A DNA stretch of 64,000 nucleotides, from assembly GCF_050586345.1 (NCBI RefSeq), contig NZ_JBOCEF010000004.1, positions 1-64,000 of the forward strand, read 5' to 3'. The translations under genes and the position numbers were made by a program. This DNA comes from JBOCEF01 sp050586345. GTDB taxonomy: Bacteria; Pseudomonadota; Alphaproteobacteria; Rhodobacterales; Rhodobacteraceae. Every line of letters begins with the position of its first letter. Position 1 is the first letter of the stretch. Positions 42,272-49,858 of the stretch are shown here, piece after piece. The notes beneath the pieces are model-generated. The model did no database searches. It saw only the letters and a program-made list of their open reading frames with translations, and was not told the DNA's origin.

Positions 42272-43036
42272 ATGAGCGGGATGGAGCTGCTGCTGGTCGG
42301 GATCGGAACCGGCGCGCCGGGGCACGTGACGCTCGAAGCCGTGCGCGCCCTGCGCGAGGCGGCGCTGGTGCTGGTGCCGAGGAAGGGAGAGGGCAAGGAA
42401 GACCTCGCCCACCTGCGCCACGCGATCCTGCGCGACGCGGGGGCGGAGGCCAAGGTGGTGGAGTTCGACTACCCGGTGCGCGACCCCGCCCTGCCCTACC
42501 AGGAGCGGGTCGCCCGCTGGCATGACGCCATCGCGGACCGCTGGATCGACGCCATCGCGCGGGCCTGCGACGGGGCGGGCGCGCCCGACGGCCCCGTGGC
42601 GCTGCTGGTCTGGGGCGATCCGGGCCTGTACGATTCCACCCTGCGCATCGCCCGGCGCCTCTCGCCCGCGCCGAAGGTCCGCGTCATTCCCGGCGTCACC
42701 GCGCTGCAGGCCCTGACCTCGGCCCACGCGATCCCGTTCAATTCCGTCAACGGCGCGGTGCAGGTCACCACCGGGCGGCGGCTGCGCGACCATGGCTGGC
42801 CCGAGGGCGCCTCGACCGTCATCGTCATGCTCGACGGCGAATGCAGCTTCCAGGCGCTGGACGTGCCGGGGCTGCAGATCTGGTGGGGCGCCTATCTGGG
42901 GATGCCGGAACAGATCCTCGACCATGGGCCCTTGCCCGAGGCCGGGCCGCGCATCGTGGCGCGGCGGGCCGAGGCGCGGGCCGCGCATGGCTGGATCATG
43001 GACACCTATCTTCTGCGGGTCGGCGACGGGTTCTGA
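42272..43036 (+). CDS. cobF: Precorrin-6A synthase, deacetylating (CobF)
   Basis: A 254-residue methylase that adds the C1 methyl with loss of acetate, specific to the aerobic route. LLVGIGTGAPGHVTLEAV, LVPRKGEGKEDLAHLRH, LLVWGDPGLYDSTLRIARRL and VIPGVTALQALTSAHAIPFN identify it. It is the last gene of the cobL operon, ten bases after cobA, and is convergent with the transporter ATPase 25 bases away. Confidence 0.95.
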   Translation: MSGMELLLVGIGTGAPGHVTLEAVRALREAALVLVPRKGEGKEDLAHLRHAILRDAGAEAKVVEFDYPVRDPALPYQERVARWHDAIADRWIDAIARACDGAGAPDGPVALLVWGDPGLYDSTLRIARRLSPAPKVRVIPGVTALQALTSAHAIPFNSVNGAVQVTTGRRLRDHGWPEGASTVIVMLDGECSFQALDVPGLQIWWGAYLGMPEQILDHGPLPEAGPRIVARRAEARAAHGWIMDTYLLRVGDGF

Positions 43037-43061
43037 CCCGGCGCCGCCCCCGGCGCCCGCC

Positions 43062-43724
43062 TCAGACCGGCGTCAGCGCCCCGTCCCGCAGCCGCAGCCC
43101 CTCGGTCGCGATCTTCTCGCGGAACCGCGCGTCGTGGCTGACCAGGATCATCGCCTGCGGCAGGTGGGTCAGGATCTCCACCAACCGGGCCTCGTTCGCC
43201 TCGTCCAGCGCATTCGACGGCTCATCGAGCAGCAGCGCGTCCGGCTCCATCGCCAGCACCGCCGCCAGCGCCACCAGCCGCTTCTCGCCGCCCGACAGCT
43301 TGTGCGTCACCCGGTCCCGCAGGTGCATGAGGTCGAGCTGCGCCAGCGCCGCGTCCACCAGCGCCAGCGCCTCGTCCTTGCTCTTGCCGATATTGAGCGG
43401 CCCGAAGGCCACGTCCTCGGCCACCGTGGGGCAGAACAGCTGGTCGTCCGGGTCCTGGAACACCAGCCCCGCGCGGCGGCGAACCTCGTGGAAGTCCGCC
43501 TCCTCGCGCCGCCTGGCGCCGAAGGCGATCACCTCGCCCGCATCGGGACGCACGAGGCCGACCAGGAGCTTCAGCAGCGTCGACTTGCCGGCGCCGTTCG
43601 CGCCCTCGACCGCCAGCCGCGCGCCGGGGGCGAGGGACAGCGACGCGCCCGCCAGCACCGGGGCCTGCCCGGGATAGGAGAAATGGACGCTTGAGAGGGC
43701 CAGCAGCGGCGCGTCCCCGCTCAC
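43062..43724 (-). CDS. cbiO: ECF cobalt/nickel transporter ATPase (CbiO-type)
   Basis: A 220-residue ATP-binding cassette. Walker A EGANGAGKSTLLKLL, Q-loop VFQDPDDQLFCPTVAEDVAFGP, signature KLSGGEKRL, Walker B ALLLDEPSNALD and the switch His in ILVSHD are intact. Translation starts at GTG 43724, which overlaps the TGA of the CbiQ gene (GTGA). It is the last gene of the K-M-L-Q-O operon. It would energise cobalt (or nickel) uptake with CbiQ and CbiM. Confidence 0.93.
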   Translation of the reverse strand: MSGDAPLLALSSVHFSYPGQAPVLAGASLSLAPGARLAVEGANGAGKSTLLKLLVGLVRPDAGEVIAFGARRREEADFHEVRRRAGLVFQDPDDQLFCPTVAEDVAFGPLNIGKSKDEALALVDAALAQLDLMHLRDRVTHKLSGGEKRLVALAAVLAMEPDALLLDEPSNALDEANEARLVEILTHLPQAMILVSHDARFREKIATEGLRLRDGALTPV

Positions 43725-44521
43725 CCGAACAGCTCCACCGCGCCGGGCGCCGCAAGCGCCGCCAGGAACAGCGCCGCGAAGACGTAGTCCCGCGGGCGCA
43801 GGGCGAAGCGGTCGAGCAGCACCAGCCGCCCCGCGAAGCCCCGGCATTTCATCGCGTCCATCACCCGTTCCGAGCGTTCCACCGCCCGCACCAGCATCAT
43901 CCCCACCAGGTAGCCGTAGCTGCGGTAGGTGTGCATGTTCATCCCCGGCCGGAACCCGCGCACCTTCATCGAGGTCCGCAGCCGCAGGTATTCCTGCCGC
44001 AGCACGTCCACGTAGCGGATGGTGAACATCATCAGGTGCACCAGCTTTTCCGGGCAGCGCAGCGCGTGCAGCGCGTGGCCCAGCGTCACCGGCTCCATCC
44101 CCCCCGCAAGCGCCATCAGCGCCAGGATCACCGCGTTGGCCGTCAGCGCGATCTCGGCCGCGTGGCGCAGCCCCTCGGCGCTGGCGGTCAGGCCCCAGAT
44201 CTCGGCGATCGGGGTTCCGGGGGTGGTGAAGGGCAGCATGGCGAGCATGGCGAAGATGAACCCGTCCATCATCGCCATCCGCTTGAGCGTCGCGCCCATC
44301 GGCCGCCGCGACAGCGCCAGCAGCCCCACGGCGACCGCAAGGCACAGCGCCAGCGCCGAGAGGTCCGACAGCGCCACGGTGAACACGGCGAACAGCCCCG
44401 CCGCGGCGATGCGCATGCGCGGGTCCAGCCCCGACAGCCGCCAGGGCGCGCCGGGGACGGGGGCGCCGAGGACGGAGGGGTCCGTCAGCTCGGCGCTGGA
44501 GGGGGCGAGAACGTGGGTCAT
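43721..44521 (-). CDS. cbiQ: ECF transporter T component (CbiQ)
   Basis: A 266-residue membrane protein. About five membrane segments are followed by the coupling helices with the two Ala-Arg-Gly-type motifs: RTSMKVRGFRPG and ERVMDAMKCRGFAGR. FALRPRDYVF near the end is also typical. It couples the ATPase to the M component. Its 5' end overlaps the upstream L gene by four bases and its 3' end overlaps cbiO. Confidence 0.92.
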   Translation of the reverse strand: MTHVLAPSSAELTDPSVLGAPVPGAPWRLSGLDPRMRIAAAGLFAVFTVALSDLSALALCLAVAVGLLALSRRPMGATLKRMAMMDGFIFAMLAMLPFTTPGTPIAEIWGLTASAEGLRHAAEIALTANAVILALMALAGGMEPVTLGHALHALRCPEKLVHLMMFTIRYVDVLRQEYLRLRTSMKVRGFRPGMNMHTYRSYGYLVGMMLVRAVERSERVMDAMKCRGFAGRLVLLDRFALRPRDYVFAALFLAALAAPGAVELFG

Positions 44522-45159
44522 GATCCGGACCCTTCCATGCGGCGCCTTGCGGCCAGATAAAAGCCCAGACCGAACAGCCCGGCGATATATCCAAGCCCGC
44601 CGAGGATGGTCTGCAGGTCGTTCTTCTCCTTGTAGGCCGCGATCTCGCGCCGAAGGGGGCGGATCTCGTCCCGCAGAAGCGTGGCGATGGCGCGCTTCTC
44701 CTCCTCGGTCAGGGACGCGGCCACGACCTGCGGCGCGGCCTGCGCCACGGGAGTCGAGGAGGCGGCCGAGGGGGCGGGCGCGGCGGCGCTCGTCGGGGCG
44801 GCCGGGGCGGCGGCGTCCGCCGCGGGCATCAGCGCCGCGACCTCCTCCGCCGGCATCTCCACCACCGCGACATGGCCCGCGCCCATGTCGACGCGGAAGC
44901 TGTGCGCGACCGGCGCGGTCGGGGTCCAGCGGAAGAACCCGTCGGCATCGGTGCGCGTCTCGCCCAGCTTCTCGCCGCCCGGGCCGAACACCTCGACCGG
45001 GGTGTCCACGGCCATGGCGCCGTTGGACAGGCCGATCTCGCCCTCGATCACGTCGCCGCCGGGGAACAGGCCCGCGATCACCTTGTGCGCCAGCGCGGCC
45101 GATGGGACCGCCAGCGCCGCGCACAGGGCCAGCGCGGCGAGGGGGGCGCGGGGGATCAT
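44518..45159 (-). CDS. nikL: NikL/CbiL-like extracytoplasmic component of the metal ECF transporter
   Basis: A 213-residue protein with a signal peptide (ALALCAALAVPSAALA), a beta-sandwich of the carboxypeptidase-regulatory type (GGDVIEGEIGLSNG, GETRTDADGFFRWTP), an Ala/Pro-rich linker, a short coiled coil and one C-terminal membrane helix (GGLGYIAGLFGLGFYLAARR). This is the layout of the L subunit in K-M-L-Q-O nickel transporters, replacing the small CbiN of usual cobalt systems. ATG 45159 has GAGGGG upstream; ATG 45174, which overlaps the M stop, is an alternative. Confidence 0.78.
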   Translation of the reverse strand: MIPRAPLAALALCAALAVPSAALAHKVIAGLFPGGDVIEGEIGLSNGAMAVDTPVEVFGPGGEKLGETRTDADGFFRWTPTAPVAHSFRVDMGAGHVAVVEMPAEEVAALMPAADAAAPAAPTSAAAPAPSAASSTPVAQAAPQVVAASLTEEEKRAIATLLRDEIRPLRREIAAYKEKNDLQTILGGLGYIAGLFGLGFYLAARRRMEGSGS

Positions 45160-45170
45160 GGCCGCGCCCC

Positions 45171-45776
45171 TCATGCCAGCGCCGCGAAGAGTTCGGGCTT
45201 CACCTTGCGCGCCAGGTGCACGGCGGCGGCGGTCACCAGCCCCTCCACCACCATCACCGGCACATGGGCGGCGAGCACCAGCTGCGCCGCGGGCAGGAAC
45301 GCGTCGCCGGTCAGCGCCAGCGCCCCGGCCACGAAGATCGCGGTCAGCGCGATGGACCCGGCCCCGGCGATCCCGCCCAGCACCGCCGCCCCCCGCGGGG
45401 TCGCCCTTGCCACCGGCCCCCGCAGCGCCATCCCCACGATCACCGCGGGTCCGGCGATGGCCAGCACGTTGACCCCCAGCGCCGTGACCCCGCCGAAGCC
45501 GAAGAACACCGCCTGCAGCAGCAGCCCCACCAGCAGCGCCGGGAACGCCGCCCATCCCAGCGCCAGCCCGGCCAGCCCGTTGAGGATCAGGTGCACCGAG
45601 CTCGGCCCCAGCGGCACGTGGATCAACGAGGCGACGAAGAAACAGGCCGACAGCACCCCCGCGGTCGGGATCCTCTCCAGCGTCAGGCGCGAGAGGCCCA
45701 TGGCGACGCCCCCGGCGGCCAGGACCGCGGCCCCGATCACCACCTCGGCGGACAGCGCGTCATCGACGACATGCAT
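45171..45776 (-). CDS. cbiM: ECF transporter metal-binding S component (CbiM/NikM)
   Basis: A 201-residue membrane protein. Met1-His2 at the very start (MHVVDD) is the conserved N-terminal metal site, so this start is firm. HVPLGPSSVHLILNGLAG and FFGFGGVTALGVN are family blocks. It binds Co(II) or Ni(II) at the outer face; sequence alone does not decide which. The stop overlaps the L gene. Confidence 0.9.
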   Translation of the reverse strand: MHVVDDALSAEVVIGAAVLAAGGVAMGLSRLTLERIPTAGVLSACFFVASLIHVPLGPSSVHLILNGLAGLALGWAAFPALLVGLLLQAVFFGFGGVTALGVNVLAIAGPAVIVGMALRGPVARATPRGAAVLGGIAGAGSIALTAIFVAGALALTGDAFLPAAQLVLAAHVPVMVVEGLVTAAAVHLARKVKPELFAALA

Positions 45777-45777
45777 C

Positions 45778-46578
45778 TCAGCGGTCCATCCCGTGGGCGC
45801 GGATCCACAGGACGGCGTCCTGGCTCAGCGGCTTGCCGTCATGCTCCTTGTCCGGCCCGACATCAAGCGCGGCGAAGCCCCACCACCCGGCGCGCGGCAC
45901 GCCGAAGGTGAATTCGCCGTCGGCGTCCGAGACGACCACGATCGCGCCGCCCGGCGGGGCCGAGGCGGTGGCGGGCGCGGCGCCGGTCCCGTCCATCAGC
46001 GGCTCGGCGGCGACGAACTCCACCTCGATCTCGGCCCCCGCCACGGGCGCGCCATCCGCCAGCACCCGGCCGGTGAAGGTCGACCCGGCGATGACGTTAT
46101 AGGGCTTGGTCAGCGGCAGGATCTCGGTCTTCAGGCCCACCGGGGCGTCCCAGTCGGTGGGCAGGCCGTTGCGGTTGAACACCGTCTTGGCGATCTGCTG
46201 GATGTACTTGTCCTCGGCCTCTTCGAAATAAGGCTCCGGCACGGTGACCAGCACGTAATCGCCCGAGCGTTTCACCGGCAGCGTCAGGTCCCAGGCCGTC
46301 GCCGCTTCGCCGCCGCCGTCGAACACCGTCTCGACCAGGCGGTCCGACAGGTCGGTGCGCAGGCCGCGCTGGACGAAGAACACCTCGCGCGGGCGCTCCA
46401 GGTCCATGGCCGGGCCGACCGCCATCGGGTGCCAGAACACCAGCTTGACCGGCACGTCGCCGGGGCGGTCGAACAGCGCCGCGGGCGTGTGCTGCAACAG
46501 GAAATGCGCCTGCGCCGGCAGGGGCGCGAAGGCGAGGGCGAGGAGGCCGCCAAGCGCGGCCCTCGTCGGAAAGGTCAT
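45778..46578 (-). CDS. nikK: DUF4198 periplasmic protein (NikK-like) of the metal transporter
   Basis: A 266-residue exported protein. The signal peptide ends PLPAQA and the mature chain begins HFLLQHTPAALFDRPGD, with a terminal His as in NikK proteins. A second beta domain follows (FTGRVLADGAPVAGAEIEVE, SDADGEFTFGVPRAGWWGF). K subunits accompany nickel ECF transporters and probably bind metal or bring it to the M component. It is the first gene after the second B12 riboswitch; AAGAGGA precedes the ATG. The M gene starts one base after its stop codon. Confidence 0.82.
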   Translation of the reverse strand: MTFPTRAALGGLLALAFAPLPAQAHFLLQHTPAALFDRPGDVPVKLVFWHPMAVGPAMDLERPREVFFVQRGLRTDLSDRLVETVFDGGGEAATAWDLTLPVKRSGDYVLVTVPEPYFEEAEDKYIQQIAKTVFNRNGLPTDWDAPVGLKTEILPLTKPYNVIAGSTFTGRVLADGAPVAGAEIEVEFVAAEPLMDGTGAAPATASAPPGGAIVVVSDADGEFTFGVPRAGWWGFAALDVGPDKEHDGKPLSQDAVLWIRAHGMDR

Positions 46579-46748
46579 ATACACGTCCTCTTCCAGATGC
46601 GGTCCCGGAAGGGGGACTCGCGCCATGAAAGGACGAGGGGACAGAATGGCGCGGGCGGCGCGGCGCGCCGGTCCGGCCAGACGCGCACCCCGGCGTCCGG
46701 TGGAAATGCCCCGCGCCCCCCGGTCGGGGGACGGCGGAGACATGCGCC

Positions 46749-46915
46749 CGGCAGGTCTCCTGGCTCGCGGATCGTCGCGTGGGCCGCCCTTCCCGGATCG
46801 CTCCAGTGGGCATCTCGGCCGTTGCTACCGCTTACAGTTGCGGGGGCAGCCGCAGACTTGGCGAACGGGGGAAAGGCCCCCGCGCGCCGCACTGCATTCC
46901 CTCTTGCTCCCGCTC
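46749..46915 (-). ncRNA. Cobalamin riboswitch upstream of the metal ECF transporter
   Basis: Read on the minus strand, all core blocks are textbook: AGGGAATGCAGTGCG (46895-46910 region), GGCTGCCCCCGCAACTGTAA (46832-46851), GCCCACTGGAG (46804), GGGAAGGG (46790) and the B12 box GCGAGCCAGGAGACCTGCC (46749-46768). It is about 170 bases before the ATG of the DUF4198 gene. It should repress transporter synthesis when adenosylcobalamin is plentiful, which ties this transporter to B12 rather than to nickel enzymes. Confidence 0.95.
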
Positions 46916-47117
46916 GCACGCCCCCGGTCGGGGCGCGGTCGCGGGACCGGACGCATACTCCGCAGTGCCAGACGCCCGGCGAGCCGTCAATCGTCAATGG
47001 GTCGCGGTGGGGGGGGCCGGTGGGGAGGGGCGCGCCGCGGGGCGGCGCAGAGCGGCGCATCTGGACCCGGCGGCCCCGGGGCTCCATATTCCCCCGAAAG
47101 ACCCGGAGGATCCGCCC

Positions 47118-47933
47118 ATGCATGCCCGTCCCGCGGCCGCCGCCCTCGCCCTTTGCGCGATTCTCGCCGGGGGCGCGGCCGCCGCAGACCCCTCCCAGAC
47201 CGCGCGGTCGCGAATCGAAACGCAGGGCGGCTGCGCGGATTGCGACCTCGCCGGGCTGTCGCTGCGCGGCCTCGCCGCCGCGGGGGCGGACCTGCGCGGG
47301 GTCACCCTGCGCGAGGCGGACCTGAAGGGCGCCGATTTCACCGGCGCCGACCTGGCCGGCGCCGACCTGCGCCGGGCCGAGATGGAGAAGGCGACGCTGC
47401 CCGAGGCGCGGCTGGCGGGCGCCAAGCTGCGCGGCGCCGACCTCGAGAAAGCGGCGATGCAGGCGGCCGATTTCACCGGCGCGGACCTGCGCCGGGCCGA
47501 TCTCGCCGATGTCGCGGCCGCCCGCGCCTCCTTCGCCGGGGCCGACATGCGCGGCGCCTTCCTGCGGCGGGCCGAACTGGCCGAGGCGAACCTGGCCGGC
47601 GCAAGGATGACCGAGGCGGATCTCGAGCGCGCGACGCTGATCGGCGCCGATCTGCGCCGGGCCGAGATGCAGGACGCCGATCTCGACCGCGCCGAGGCGG
47701 CGGGCGCCGACCTGCGCGGCGCGGACCTGACCGGGGTGCGGCTGTCCTCGGCCGCGCTGCGCGGCGCGGACCTGCGCGGGGCCGAGCTGCGCGGGGCGCT
47801 GCTGCGCCGGACCGACCTGCGCGGGGCCGACCTCTCGGGCGCCGGGGGGCTCAGCCAGCGGCAACTGGACGAGGCCTGCGGCGACGCGGGCACCCGCCTG
47901 CCCCCGGGCCTGGTCGCGCCCGCCTGCTTCTGA
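47118..47933 (+). CDS. Exported pentapeptide-repeat protein
   Basis: A 271-residue protein with a signal peptide (LALCAILAGGAAA). About 30 consecutive A(D/N)Lxx pentapeptides follow (for example ADLKGADFTGADLAGADL), predicting a right-handed quadrilateral beta-helix. Two Cys pairs flank it: GGCADCDL at the start and a C-terminal DEACGD with a final PACF. GGAGGA precedes the ATG. Exported pentapeptide proteins have no settled function. It is divergent from the riboswitch-controlled metal transporter, with no shared function evident. Confidence 0.88.
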   Translation: MHARPAAAALALCAILAGGAAAADPSQTARSRIETQGGCADCDLAGLSLRGLAAAGADLRGVTLREADLKGADFTGADLAGADLRRAEMEKATLPEARLAGAKLRGADLEKAAMQAADFTGADLRRADLADVAAARASFAGADMRGAFLRRAELAEANLAGARMTEADLERATLIGADLRRAEMQDADLDRAEAAGADLRGADLTGVRLSSAALRGADLRGAELRGALLRRTDLRGADLSGAGGLSQRQLDEACGDAGTRLPPGLVAPACF

Positions 47934-47946
47934 GGCGGCCCCGACC

Positions 47947-47967
47947 GCCAATTCTTCATTAATTGGC
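47947..47967. terminator. Stem-loop after the pentapeptide-repeat gene
   Basis: GCCAATT and AATTGGC form a perfect 7-base stem around a 7-base loop, 14 bases after the stop. There is no T-run, so it may instead belong to the promoter region of the next gene, which is unusually AT-rich here. Confidence 0.35.
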
Positions 47968-48040
47968 CGCGCCCTTAACGGATCATTAGGCAAGAGGCCC
48001 GAGGCTCGTTCGCATCTTCTTAAGGATGATGGAGCGTCCC

Positions 48041-48814
48041 ATGTCTTTTCCGCGCCTGCTGCGCCGCGCGGCCGCGACGGCCCTCGCCTGCGCCCTGCCC
48101 GTTTCCGCCGGGGCGGCGACGATCACGGTCTATTACGGCGACGATGACGGCTTCGGCGTCGGCAAGTTCGCCACGGGCGAGGTGATCGATCCGCTCACCA
48201 GCCAGGCCGACGGCTCGGACGCGCCGCTGACCGATACACGGCTGATCGCCGATGATTGCGGCGTGATCGCCTGCGCCGCCCCGCCCTTCGCGCCGACCGG
48301 CGGCTTCCCGGTCTTCAGCACCGAGGGGGTGGTGACCTTCGCCCGCCTGACCATGCGCATGGGCGCCTTCGACCGCGGGCCCAACCCGTTCGACGGGCCC
48401 AACCGGCTGGTGCTGGACGGGCTGGCGGTCCCGGACCAGTTCTTCACCTATTTCTCCAGCCTCGACACCAACGAGGTGCGGGTGGTGAACTACGTGCTGC
48501 CCCAGGAATTCTTCCCGCTGCTGGCCGACGGGACCGTCAGCCTCGCGGGAACCCATATCAGCAATGACACCGCCTCGGGCAGTTTCCAGGTCGACATGAT
48601 CGCGCTCACCATCACGTCCGAGCCGCCGCCCCCGCCCGCCGACGTGCCCCCGCCCGCGCCGATGGCGCTGATGGCCTCGGCCCTCGGGCTGCTGGGGCTG
48701 ACCGCGCTGCGCCGCCCCCGGCGGGCCCGGGCTCAGGTTCGCGCGCAGGTTTCCGCGCAGGGTGCCGCGCAGGGTCGGGCGCAGGCGCGGGCGCGACGCG
48801 ACGGGGGACGCTGA
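48041..48814 (+). CDS. Exported protein with CTERM-type sorting tail
   Basis: A 257-residue protein: signal peptide (ATALACALPVSAGA), then a beta-rich domain of unknown function. A C-terminal sorting segment follows: a Pro-rich spacer, PPAPMALMASALGLLGL as hydrophobic helix, and a basic stop (RRPRRAR). This resembles PEP/VPLPA-CTERM signals handled by exosortases. Beyond it lies an unusually long tail with repeated RAQ/SAQG units. ATG 48041 has GGAG six bases upstream; ATG 48026 is possible. No exosortase gene is in the window. Confidence 0.7.
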   Translation: MSFPRLLRRAAATALACALPVSAGAATITVYYGDDDGFGVGKFATGEVIDPLTSQADGSDAPLTDTRLIADDCGVIACAAPPFAPTGGFPVFSTEGVVTFARLTMRMGAFDRGPNPFDGPNRLVLDGLAVPDQFFTYFSSLDTNEVRVVNYVLPQEFFPLLADGTVSLAGTHISNDTASGSFQVDMIALTITSEPPPPPADVPPPAPMALMASALGLLGLTALRRPRRARAQVRAQVSAQGAAQGRAQARARRDGGR

Positions 48815-48853
48815 CGCCCCCCGCCGCCCCGCGCGTCCCGGCTCGGCCGCCGG

Positions 48854-49600
48854 TCAGATCGTGCGGCCGCCGTCGACTTCGAGCACCACGCCCGTCACCA
48901 TGTCCGCCTCGTCCGAGCACAGGAACACCGAGGCGTTGGCGATGTCGCGCGGCGTGCTCAGCCGCCCCAGCGGGATCGTGGCGCGGAAGGCGGCGCGTTT
49001 CTCGGGCGTGTCCTCGCCCATGAAGGAGGTCAGCAGCGGCGTCTCCCCCGCCACCGGCGCGATGCAGTTCACCCGGATCTGGTCGGGCGCCAGTTCGACG
49101 GCCATCGACCGGCTCATCAGGTTCACCGCCCCTTTCGAGGCGTTGTACCATGTCAGCCCCGGCCGCGGCCGGATCCCCGCCGTGGACCCGATGTTCAGCA
49201 TCACGCCCCCGCCCTGCGCGCGCCATCGGGGCACCACGGCCTTGGCGAAGTGGTAGATCGACTTCACGTTGATGTCGAAGACCCGGTCGAACTGCTCTTC
49301 CGTCACGTCGAGCATCGGCATGTTCACATGGGTCCAGCCGGCGTTGTTCACCACCACGTCGATCCCGCCCATCGCCGCCGCCGCCGCATCGCAGGCCGCC
49401 GCCACCGAGGCGCCGTCCGACACGTCGCAGGGAATCGCATGGGCGCCCGCGCCCAGCCCCGCGGCGGCCTCCGCCACCTTGTCCTCCTGGATGTCCATCA
49501 TCGCGACCTGCCCGCCCTCGCGCAGGAACGCCTCGGCGATGCCGAGGCCGAATCCCTGCGCCGCGCCGGTGACGATGCAGCGCTTGCCCTCCATCCGCAT
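48854..49600 (-). CDS. Short-chain dehydrogenase/reductase (FabG-like)
   Basis: A 248-residue classical SDR. Cofactor motif TGAAQGFGLGIAEA, NNAGWTHV, and the catalytic YNASK (Tyr and Lys) after an STAG serine are present; the C-terminal VTGVVLEVDGGRTI is typical. The substrate is unknown. It is divergent from the acyl-CoA synthetase at 49859, so the two may act on the same compound. GGGAGAG precedes the ATG. Confidence 0.9.
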   Translation of the reverse strand: MRMEGKRCIVTGAAQGFGLGIAEAFLREGGQVAMMDIQEDKVAEAAAGLGAGAHAIPCDVSDGASVAAACDAAAAAMGGIDVVVNNAGWTHVNMPMLDVTEEQFDRVFDINVKSIYHFAKAVVPRWRAQGGGVMLNIGSTAGIRPRPGLTWYNASKGAVNLMSRSMAVELAPDQIRVNCIAPVAGETPLLTSFMGEDTPEKRAAFRATIPLGRLSTPRDIANASVFLCSDEADMVTGVVLEVDGGRTI

Positions 49601-49749
49601 GACGCTCTCTCCCTGTCGTTGTCATGTCATTGCGCGGCACAGTGGACCGCCGCGCGCCGCCGATCAACGGCGCCGCGATCCACCGCGCGGAACCCCGCGC
49701 CGCCGCGGACCCGCCCCGGCGCCGGCGGCTGGCCAATTGTTCAGTTTCC

Positions 49750-49762
49750 CATGCCTGCGGCA
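49750..49762. promoter_or_regulatory. 13-base palindrome between divergent SDR and acyl-CoA synthetase genes
   Basis: ATGCC-TGC-GGCAT is a perfect inverted repeat in the 258-base divergent intergenic region, next to an AT-richer patch (49735-49748). It is a plausible operator; no regulator gene is adjacent. Confidence 0.3.
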
Positions 49763-49858
49763 TTGCGCCCCGCCCGTCTCGCCGCTAGCGTGAGTCCCGA
49801 CGCAGGAGCGCCCGCGAGCAATGACGGGGGCCCTGCAGGGGAGGATTGGGAGTCGTCC

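Noticed and set aside
43037..43061. Terminator between cobF and cbiO
   Set aside because: Two GGCGCC copies can pair, but the stem is short and has no T-run on either strand.
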